DNA from: Candidatus Kerfeldbacteria bacterium
GTDB taxonomy: Bacteria; Patescibacteriota; Patescibacteriia; SBBC01
Direction of reading: 5' to 3'
DNA length: 17,602 bases
Assembly: GCA_016204645.1 (NCBI GenBank)
Contig: JACQKI010000075.1
Location: forward strand, 1-17,602
Part shown: positions 6,780-11,734 of the stretch, in pieces
Numbering within the stretch: position 1 is the stretch's first letter
Layout of the letters: each line of letters begins with the position of its first letter
Position numbers and translations under genes: made by a program
The notes under the pieces: generated by a model
Told to the model about the DNA's origin: nothing
Database searches by the model: none
The model's input: only the letters and a program-made list of their open reading frames with translations

Positions 6780-7985
6780 ATGCGGCGGCGCTACACCATC
6801 ATCATGATTCTCGTGGCCGCTCTGGTTGCGGCTTGGCTAACCGCGTACTGGTACGTTGGAGCTGATGCTAATTTTCTGTGGGGATTGATTAAGAGTGGTT
6901 TTACCAAGCCCACGCCCGTAGCGGTAGTCTCAAACCTGAACAGTCAGTCGGCAAACACCAACACCGAATCGGTAAACACAAACGTCGCTCAGCGCCGCTT
7001 TACCGGATTTACGCAAGAGACAGTCGTCACTGGCTTAACCAAGCCGACGCGGATGGCGTTTGAGGAAAAATCGCAAGACCTCTTTGTGAGTGAGTTGAGT
7101 GGAAATATATACCGTATCCGTGATGATGGCTCGAAACAGCTCGCTGCTTCCGGTTTCAATCAGCTCCTCGGCATCAGCTTCGTTCCAATCACAAGCGATG
7201 TAATTGAAGAGAATCGTCCGGCAAGTGAACTCGAGTACACGATGCTCGTTGCTGCTCGCGGAATGGTAAGCCAATTGCTCAGGCGAGGGGATGGAACGTA
7301 CGGCGAACGCGAAGATATCGTGGTTGGACTTCCAGCCGGCCGCCACCAGACTGACTTGGCACTGATTGGTCCTGATGGAAAACTCTACATCGCGACTGGT
7401 TCTCGTTCTGACCGCGGTGAGACAGCAGTTGATCCACAAGAAGCTGCCATTCTCGTGGCCGACGCCGACGGGAAAAATTTGAAAGTCTTTGCTAAAGGAT
7501 TACGCAATCCGTTCGGCATGACGTTTCATGATGGCAAGTTATACGTCAGCGACAACGGCCAGGACGTTCCGGCCAGCGGAGTGCCGGATGAGCTGAACAT
7601 CGTGGAGCAGGGAAAAGACTACGGTTGGGTCGGCTGCTGGGGAGTGAGTCGGGGACCGGACTGCGACGGAACCGAACCGCCGGTAGTGCTGCTGCAAGAG
7701 CACAGCTCAGCCAACGGGTTTGCTTTTTACGATGCTGATCAGTTTCCGGAAGCATACCGCGGCAATGTTTTTATAGCCTTGTGGGGCGCAAACTCACGCG
7801 ACCCCGACATTGGAAAAAAGGTTGTTCGCATCATTCCGCACGACACCGGCCTCTGGAAAACTGAAGATTTCGTCACCGGTTTAGGCAATCCGATTGATGT
7901 TAAGGTTGATCCGCGTGACGGTTCGCTGTTGATTCTCGATTTTGGGCGCGGCGAGGTGATTCGGGTCAGCGCTCAGTATGAGTGA
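6780..7985 (+). CDS. Membrane-anchored PQQ-dependent sugar dehydrogenase-like protein
   Basis: 401 aa. A single N-terminal membrane helix (about residues 6-26) is followed by a low-complexity N/T/S linker (about 51-70, rich in NTN) of the type often seen in CPR exported proteins, then a GSDH-type beta-propeller (about 75-401). The presumed active-site His189 lies in GRHQTDLALIGPDGKLYIATG (187-207), then GLRNPFGMTF (240-249), VSDNGQD (256-262) and DELNIVEQGKDYGW (270-283). The first blade starts FTQETVVTGLTKPTRMAF, parallel to FTEQTYVSGLSRPTAMAF in the gene at 2564, so the two are paralogues. This one appears membrane-tethered and the other released. It is divergent from the PcRGLX-like gene across a 100-bp gap. 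Substrate is unknown. Confidence 0.82.
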   Translation: MRRRYTIIMILVAALVAAWLTAYWYVGADANFLWGLIKSGFTKPTPVAVVSNLNSQSANTNTESVNTNVAQRRFTGFTQETVVTGLTKPTRMAFEEKSQDLFVSELSGNIYRIRDDGSKQLAASGFNQLLGISFVPITSDVIEENRPASELEYTMLVAARGMVSQLLRRGDGTYGEREDIVVGLPAGRHQTDLALIGPDGKLYIATGSRSDRGETAVDPQEAAILVADADGKNLKVFAKGLRNPFGMTFHDGKLYVSDNGQDVPASGVPDELNIVEQGKDYGWVGCWGVSRGPDCDGTEPPVVLLQEHSSANGFAFYDADQFPEAYRGNVFIALWGANSRDPDIGKKVVRIIPHDTGLWKTEDFVTGLGNPIDVKVDPRDGSLLILDFGRGEVIRVSAQYE

Positions 7986-8007
7986 AGTTGTAAGTTGTAA
8001 GGTTGTT

Positions 8008-9189
8008 ATGAGTTTGGTTGAGATTCGGCATCATGGGCGGGTGATTCGCGGCGACTTACAGTACCCACGTAAGCGGACTCGGCTGATGCCGGCGATGCTC
8101 CTGGTCCACGGCCGGGCTGCCTTGCGTTCATATTATTGGTTTCCCACCTTGGCTAAGCGCCTGCAAGCCCGCGGCTTAGTGGTTTTGTCCATTGATTTGT
8201 TTGGACACGGCCAAAGCGACGGACAGTTTGCTAATCTGACGTATACGAAGGCTATCCAGGACGTTTTGGCTGCCGCTAAGTTCTTACAGCTTTGTCGTGG
8301 TGTCAATCCAGGTTCAGTTGGCGGATTAGGATATTCTCTGGGTGGCACGGCGGTACTATTAGCCCAGCGACGCGGCGCGGCTTTTAAGGGGTTGTTGCTG
8401 ATTGCTCCGGTTGGCGACACGAGGTACCATGTTCGAGCGAGCTACTCGCCAGGGGTGGTGCGCGCCTGGCGGAAAGAGGGAACCCACAGTTGGTACGATA
8501 AACGTCTTGGTAAAAGTTTAGTCGCTAATTTTTCTTACTACCAAGATTATCGCCACTACGATACGCTGCGCGAAGCCCGCGACATTCATCAGCCCGTACT
8601 GATTATTCACGGCACAGGTGATGCCGCTATTCCTCTGATTGAATCTCGGCGTTTGTTCAAAGCCTTGAACGAACCAAAACGTTTGATTGTCGTGCCAGGC
8701 GCGCGCCACAGTTTTCGGCCACCGCGGCAACGCCAACGATTGTTACATGAGATGTTGAAGTGGACCGAGACCTATCTAGCCAACCGTACCTCGCGTTCAG
8801 TAGTGGCAGTGCTGCGTCACAGTGATCGCTACTTAATCTTGAAGCGTTCGACGTTGGTTGGATACTACCGCGGGGCATGGGGGATCATTGCCGGACATTT
8901 GCCCGCCGGCGCCGATCCGCGTCAACATGTCTACCACGAAATCTTAGAAGAAACCGGCATCCCGCGTTCTAAGCTGAAGCTGATTAAGGCTGCGCGATTT
9001 GTTCGCTTGGAACATCCGGACATCGGTAAGACTTGGATTTCCAAGCCGTTTCTTTTTGAATCAAGGACGATCAAAGTCAAACTCGACTGGGAACACACGG
9101 CTTACCGGTGGGTCAGACTTGAAAAGTTTCCATTCAAGCAAAGTTACCCGGCGATCGCTCGGCAGCTCAAGGTTTTGGGCGTGCGATGA
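8008..9189 (+). CDS. Alpha/beta hydrolase fused to a C-terminal Nudix domain
   Basis: 393 aa from ATG 8008, which has TAAGG 5 nt upstream. An earlier in-frame ATG at 7978 overlaps the previous stop and adds ten weak residues. Counting from that upstream ATG, residues 30-270 are an alpha/beta hydrolase: DLFGHGQSDG (73-82), nucleophile elbow GYSLGG with Ser120, acid GTGDAAIP with Asp215, and GARHSF with His244. Residues about 274-390 form a Nudix fold whose box at 306-328 ends EILEETGI; the usual Glu after x5 is Ala and the usual Arg before the REUxEE Glu is His. The EExG metal-binding core is intact, so NTP-pyrophosphohydrolase-like activity is possible but uncertain. The hydrolase part resembles cytosolic serine esterase/aminopeptidase-like (DUF/BAAT-type) proteins. 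No signal peptide. It overlaps tsaB by ATGA, implying translational coupling. Confidence 0.85.
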   Translation: MSLVEIRHHGRVIRGDLQYPRKRTRLMPAMLLVHGRAALRSYYWFPTLAKRLQARGLVVLSIDLFGHGQSDGQFANLTYTKAIQDVLAAAKFLQLCRGVNPGSVGGLGYSLGGTAVLLAQRRGAAFKGLLLIAPVGDTRYHVRASYSPGVVRAWRKEGTHSWYDKRLGKSLVANFSYYQDYRHYDTLREARDIHQPVLIIHGTGDAAIPLIESRRLFKALNEPKRLIVVPGARHSFRPPRQRQRLLHEMLKWTETYLANRTSRSVVAVLRHSDRYLILKRSTLVGYYRGAWGIIAGHLPAGADPRQHVYHEILEETGIPRSKLKLIKAARFVRLEHPDIGKTWISKPFLFESRTIKVKLDWEHTAYRWVRLEKFPFKQSYPAIARQLKVLGVR

Positions 9190-9587
9190 TTCTCTTGCTC
9201 GACAGTACGCGGAGCAGTGAATTGCGCGTGGGTTTGTTGGATAAACGATTGGTGGTGCTGAAACGACGTTATGATCATCCGGCGAGTTCGCAATTATTGA
9301 AGTTGGTTGACGAGTTGTTGCAGAAACACAAAGTTACAGTACATGACATTGACGGCCTGGCCGCGGCTAATGGTCCAGGACCATTTTCCGCCTTGCGCAC
9401 AGCTTGCGCCTTGGCCAACGCCGTCAGCTTTGCTTCGCAGATTCCCGCCGTAGGCGTGCGCGGTGAACTGACCATGAAGCAACTGGCCGAGCAGGGGATG
9501 AAAAAGTTGAAAAAAGCAAAACACGGCGTGCCGGTAGTGCCGTTCTATGGACGGTCGCCGAATATTACCAAAGTAAAACGTCGTTAG
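9186..9587 (+). CDS. tsaB: Short TsaB-like protein (tRNA threonylcarbamoyladenosine biosynthesis)
   Basis: 133 aa. ILLLDSTRSSELRVGL (2-17) matches the ATPase-fold first strand of TsaB, and DGLAAANGPGPFSALRTACALANAVSFA (56-83) matches the signature IAVGxGPGSFTGLRIGVATAKGLA. The C-terminal PFYGRSPNIT parallels the TsaB ending with Y-R-P. TsaB is a scaffold partner of TsaD and TsaE in making t6A at position 37 of ANN-decoding tRNAs. At 133 aa it is much shorter than E. coli TsaB (231 aa): most of the second actin-like lobe is missing, as I recall for other CPR members. The start overlaps the previous stop as ATGA. An equally short YeaZ-like pseudo-enzyme cannot be excluded. A hairpin follows seven bases after the stop. 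Confidence 0.75.
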   Translation: MILLLDSTRSSELRVGLLDKRLVVLKRRYDHPASSQLLKLVDELLQKHKVTVHDIDGLAAANGPGPFSALRTACALANAVSFASQIPAVGVRGELTMKQLAEQGMKKLKKAKHGVPVVPFYGRSPNITKVKRR

Positions 9588-9593
9588 GAATTC

Positions 9594-9621
9594 CACACTG
9601 CGACCTTAAGGCCGCAGTGTG
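9594..9621 (+). terminator. Perfect 9-bp hairpin after tsaB
   Basis: CACACTGCG (9594-9602) pairs with CGCAGTGTG (9613-9621), with a further CC/GG pair around TTAA inside. No T tract follows, so alone it is more likely an mRNA 3' end stabiliser or pause hairpin, working with the terminator-like element 16 bp downstream. Confidence 0.5.
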
Positions 9622-9636
9622 AGTGATAATCAACAC

Positions 9637-9664
9637 CCCGACCATGCCATCGGGCGGCTTTTTT
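9637..9664 (+). terminator. Probable intrinsic terminator
   Basis: CCCGA (9637-9641) pairs with TCGGG (9650-9654) around an 8-nt loop. CGGC and then six T residues (9659-9664) follow. It separates the hydrolase-tsaB unit from the mraZ control region. Confidence 0.5.
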
Positions 9665-9702
9665 GAATTGACGTCCTATTTTCCACATGCTGTAGCGTGT
9701 TG

Positions 9703-9782
9703 ACTCCGTTAGAAGGTCGCTTTTAGTTATTTTTTGCAATTATTTCTCACTTGTGTTGTTTTGTAGAATCTTCTAACGGAGT
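9703..9782. repeat. 13-bp perfect inverted repeat around an AT-rich spacer
   Basis: ACTCCGTTAGAAG (9703-9715) is the exact reverse complement of CTTCTAACGGAGT (9770-9782). The 54-bp spacer is AT-rich (TTTTAGTTATTTTTTGCAAT and on). The right arm ends on the first base of the mraZ -35 hexamer, and both arms are bordered by TTGAC. No reading frame explains it; an operator or a long hairpin is possible. Confidence 0.65.
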
Positions 9783-9810
9783 TGACCAGTTGTGACTGGT
9801 GGGGTAAAAT
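9782..9810 (+). promoter_or_regulatory. Strong candidate sigma70-type promoter of the mraZ cluster
   Basis: TTGACC (9782-9787), 17-bp spacer, TAAAAT (9805-9810): five of six matches in each hexamer. Transcription would start near 9817, giving a leader of roughly 135 nt before the mraZ ATG, unlike the leaderless-type spacing at other genes in the window. Confidence 0.7.
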
Positions 9811-9845
9811 GGATGATAAGGGGCGAGAAGTGGATAAAAGTGGGG
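9800..9845 (+). promoter_or_regulatory. MraZ-box array (operator for autoregulation)
   Basis: Five G-rich boxes recur at 10, 10, 11 and 10 bp: TGGGG 9800, TGGAT 9810, GGGGC 9820, TGGAT 9831 and TGGGG 9841. Seen as decamers, 9818-9847 reads AAGGGGCGAG, AAGTGGATAA, AAGTGGGGAT. In E. coli MraZ binds TGGGN direct repeats spaced by 5 nt (10-bp period) in front of its own gene, and mollicute boxes read AAAGTG, so both spacing and sequence fit. The array overlaps the -10 and start point, so bound MraZ should repress. Two further TGGATAA copies lie at 9863 and 9918 out of phase. Confidence 0.65.
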
Positions 9846-9904
9846 ATAACCCCGATGTTCAGTGGATAACTGAAATCGGGATCCCGACCCCAGCGGGCGT
9901 CGGG
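9842..9904 (+). promoter_or_regulatory. Structured mraZ leader with alternative hairpins
   Basis: Four pairings compete. GGGG 9842-9845 can pair with CCCC 9850-9853. CCCGAT+TTCAGT (9851-9856, 9858-9863) pairs with ACTGAA+ATCGGG (9869-9880), 12 bp with one bulged G and loop GGATA. TCGGGATCCCGA (9876-9887) is a palindrome. CCCGAC (9883-9888) pairs with GTCGGG (9899-9904) with an inner CCC/GGG. No T tract follows, so it is not a plain terminator. The arms overlap, so the folds are mutually exclusive. Confidence 0.5.
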
Positions 9905-9950
9905 GCTCGCCAGTCAGTGGATAAGGTTATTTCTCGGCTAACTACAGCGC

Positions 9951-10382
9951 ATGTTCATCGGCGAGTACCACCATGCAATCGACGACAAAGGCCGCTTAGC
10001 CCTACCGGTGAAGTTTCGCGAGGAGCTGGGTCGGGGCGTGGTCGTGACCAGGGGGCTGGATAACTGCTTGTTCGTCTACACGCAGACCGAGTGGAGCCAG
10101 TTGGCCGAACGACTGAGCAAGCTGCCCGTGGCTAAAGCCAACACCCGCGCCTTTGCGCGATTGATGCTGGCCGGAGCGATGGAGCTGGAAGTCGACAAGC
10201 AAGGGCGGGTGATTCTGCCCGACTACCTCCGGAAGTTCGCCAGCTTGAAAAAGAAAGTCGTAATTGCCGGACTGCTCAACCGATTGGAGATTTGGGACGC
10301 GCTCGTTTGGCAGAGGTACCAGGCCGGCACGGAGCGTAACGCCGGCGATATCGCTGAAGCGCTCGGTGAACTCGGCGTCTGA
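9951..10382 (+). CDS. mraZ: Transcriptional regulator MraZ
   Basis: 143 aa, normal length. Two SpoVT/AbrB-type repeats are visible, each with the D-x-x-G-R motif: DDKGRLALPVKFRE (11-24) and DKQGRVILPDYLR (82-94). Between them TRGLDNCLFVY (33-43) and RAFARLMLAGAMELE (66-80) are highly typical, especially of CPR homologues. MraZ forms ring-shaped oligomers that bind direct repeats upstream of its own operon and repress the division and cell wall cluster; the matching box array lies at 9800-9845. The gene is first in the cluster and its ATG has no clear Shine-Dalgarno. The C-terminus ends with a short charged/helical tail (GDIAEALGELGV). The stop is 16 bases before the proposed rsmH start. Confidence 0.95.
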   Translation: MFIGEYHHAIDDKGRLALPVKFREELGRGVVVTRGLDNCLFVYTQTEWSQLAERLSKLPVAKANTRAFARLMLAGAMELEVDKQGRVILPDYLRKFASLKKKVVIAGLLNRLEIWDALVWQRYQAGTERNAGDIAEALGELGV

Positions 10383-10398
10383 ACCTGGAACACCGGGA

Positions 10399-10419
10399 GT
10401 GGGTCCGGTCAGGACCCAC
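10399..10419 (+). promoter_or_regulatory. Perfect hairpin containing the rsmH start codon
   Basis: GTGGGTCC (10399-10406), loop GGTCA, GGACCCAC (10412-10419): an 8-bp perfect stem whose first three bases are the proposed GTG start. GGGA (10395-10398) and TCCC (10422-10425) can extend it past a 2-nt bulge. Such a stem would hide the start codon until ribosomes leaving mraZ open it. Confidence 0.55.
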
Positions 10420-11322
10420 ATTCCCGTGCTCCGTCAAGAGGTTCTGTCGCTGCTCGACCCGAGACCAGGTCAGCATACCGTCGATGCTACGGTCGGTGCC
10501 GGCGGCCACGCGGCTGCCATCCTGGAACGCACCGCGCCGGACGGCCGGCTGCTGGCGATTGATCTCGATCCGGCAGCCCTCGAAATCGCGCGCCAAAATC
10601 TCAAGTCGTTCGCCGGTCGCATCACTTTCGTCCACTCCGGTTTCGATAACCTCAAACAAATTCTGCATGACACCCGATTCCTTCACCCTACTGCTATCCT
10701 GGCTGACCTTGGCCTATCAAGCGCATCGCTCCAAGATTCCAGCCGTGGATTTTCTTTTCAACTCGTAGACAGCCCGCTGGACATGCGGTTTGATCCCTCG
10801 AGCAGGTCGGGGGAAATCCGGACCGCGGCGGACATTCTGAATCTAGAACGGGAAGCGGAGTTGGCGCGAATCATCTACGAATACGGTGAAGAACGTCAGT
10901 CCCGCGCCATCGCCCGCGCCATCGTTGAGACGAGGGCTCGTCAGCCGATCAGAACCGTTGGCGACCTGGTCTCAATCATTGCCCGGGTCATCCGACGCCG
11001 CGGACACCTCCACCCGGCTACCCGAACCTTTCAAGCCCTGCGCCTGGCGGTCAACGACGAGCTCGGTCGGCTCGAACGGTTCCTGCCGCAAGCCATCGAA
11101 GCGCTGGTTCCGGGAGGTCGGCTGGCCGTGATCTCGTTCCACTCGCTCGAAGACCGGATGGTCAAACAGTTTTTCCGGCAGCAGGCCGCCGCCAGCCAGG
11201 TGCGGATTCTCACGAAGCATCCCGCCACCCCGGGTTTCGCTGAAGTCACAACCAATCCGCGATCGCGGAGCGCGAAACTCAGGGTGGTGGTGCGAACCTC
11301 ACCCCCAACCCCTCTCCTTTGA
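10399..11322 (+). CDS. rsmH: 16S rRNA (cytosine(1402)-N4)-methyltransferase RsmH (MraW)
   Basis: 307 aa from GTG 10399. The frame is open further upstream but only inside mraZ, and starting later (GTG 10426) would remove the conserved THIPVL N-terminus. The SAM-binding loop is VDATVGAGGHAAAIL (about 28-42 from this start), followed by LLAIDLDPAALEIA. DLGLSSASLQDSSRGFSF and DSPLDMRFD are RsmH signatures, with HPATRTFQALRLAVNDEL, VISFHSLEDRMVKQFFR and NPRSRSAKLRVV near the end. It methylates C1402 in the ribosomal P-site. The last eight residues (TSPPTPLL) and the stop codon come from a GC-rich inverted repeat and are not part of the family. The start codon lies in a perfect hairpin, pointing to coupling with mraZ translation. 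Confidence 0.93.
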   Translation: MGPVRTHIPVLRQEVLSLLDPRPGQHTVDATVGAGGHAAAILERTAPDGRLLAIDLDPAALEIARQNLKSFAGRITFVHSGFDNLKQILHDTRFLHPTAILADLGLSSASLQDSSRGFSFQLVDSPLDMRFDPSSRSGEIRTAADILNLEREAELARIIYEYGEERQSRAIARAIVETRARQPIRTVGDLVSIIARVIRRRGHLHPATRTFQALRLAVNDELGRLERFLPQAIEALVPGGRLAVISFHSLEDRMVKQFFRQQAAASQVRILTKHPATPGFAEVTTNPRSRSAKLRVVVRTSPPTPLL

Positions 11323-11346
11323 AAGGAGGGGGGCGAAGGGGAGGGG
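11297..11346. repeat. Imperfect C-rich/G-rich inverted repeat at the end of rsmH
   Basis: A C/T-rich left arm (11297-11320) meets a G/A-rich right arm (11321-11346). CTCCT/AGGAG closes a TTGAA loop, followed by a C4/G5 run and, past an internal loop, a second C-run/G-run pairing. It resembles the CCTCACCCCC-type dispersed palindromes common between genes in many bacteria. It overlaps the last codons and TGA of rsmH, which it probably invaded. Confidence 0.6.
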
Positions 11347-11378
11347 AATACAACGACACTAAACATTAACGGTTCATC

Positions 11379-11717
11379 ATGTACCAGCGAAAAGAAAGAA
11401 CAAAAGAACAGCTGCCGTGGTGGAAACGCCTGCAGATTTCCGAGCTCGGCCTGCGGATTGTCTTGATCGGCGTGGTACTGGTCGGCGGATTCAGCTACTT
11501 AGTGCTGACCACGGCCGTCGCCACGCACGGATTGAAGGTCAAGGATTTGAGCGACCAGCTCGATCAGCTGGCTTCGCAGCGAGCCGCACTGCAGGTTGAG
11601 GTCGACCGGCTGCAGTCAATGCAGCGGCTCGAACGGGTGACGTCGTCGCTCGATCTGGTTCGCGTCTCGCAGGTTGATTACGTCACGACCGGCAGCGGCG
11701 CCGTGGCTGCGCGCTAG
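11379..11717 (+). CDS. ftsL: FtsL-like division protein (septum formation initiator type)
   Basis: 112 aa, bitopic layout: a basic cytoplasmic N-terminus (YQRKERTKEQLPWWKR, residues 2-17), one membrane helix (about 25-47, LRIVLIGVVLVGGFSYLVLT) and an extracytoplasmic coiled coil (about 50-85, LKVKDLSDQLDQLASQRAALQVEVDRLQS). This size, topology and position between rsmH and the transpeptidase gene are those of FtsL, the scaffold that with FtsB/FtsQ activates FtsI-FtsW. FtsL sequence is poorly conserved, so the call leans on topology and synteny. No Shine-Dalgarno is evident before the ATG. The next gene begins 17 bases after its stop. Confidence 0.7.
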   Translation: MYQRKERTKEQLPWWKRLQISELGLRIVLIGVVLVGGFSYLVLTTAVATHGLKVKDLSDQLDQLASQRAALQVEVDRLQSMQRLERVTSSLDLVRVSQVDYVTTGSGAVAAR

Positions 11718-11734
11718 GACGGCTCGGTCTGGCC

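Noticed and set aside
7978..8007. Upstream ATG of the hydrolase-Nudix gene overlapping the GSDH stop
   Set aside because: The next in-frame ATG (8008) has TAAGG at a 5-nt spacer, and the extra ten residues are encoded by a short GTTGTAA tandem repeat, so they are probably untranslated.
9939..9944. TAACTA 6 nt before mraZ as a leaderless -10
   Set aside because: Only 2 of 6 match the consensus and no -35 is present; the TTGACC/TAAAAT promoter upstream is far better.
9588..9950. tRNA, small RNA gene or CRISPR array in the longest intergenic region
   Set aside because: No cloverleaf, no TTCRANNY-like arm and no regular spacer-repeat array. The repeats there fit terminator, operator and leader structures.
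9782..10063. 93-aa frame over the mraZ promoter and leader
   Set aside because: It starts inside the -35 hexamer, crosses operator boxes and hairpins, and ends inside mraZ in another frame. No Shine-Dalgarno and no family.
10276..10686. Minus-strand frame antisense to the mraZ-rsmH junction
   Set aside because: Shadow of two well-supported genes; no ribosome site or recognisable product.
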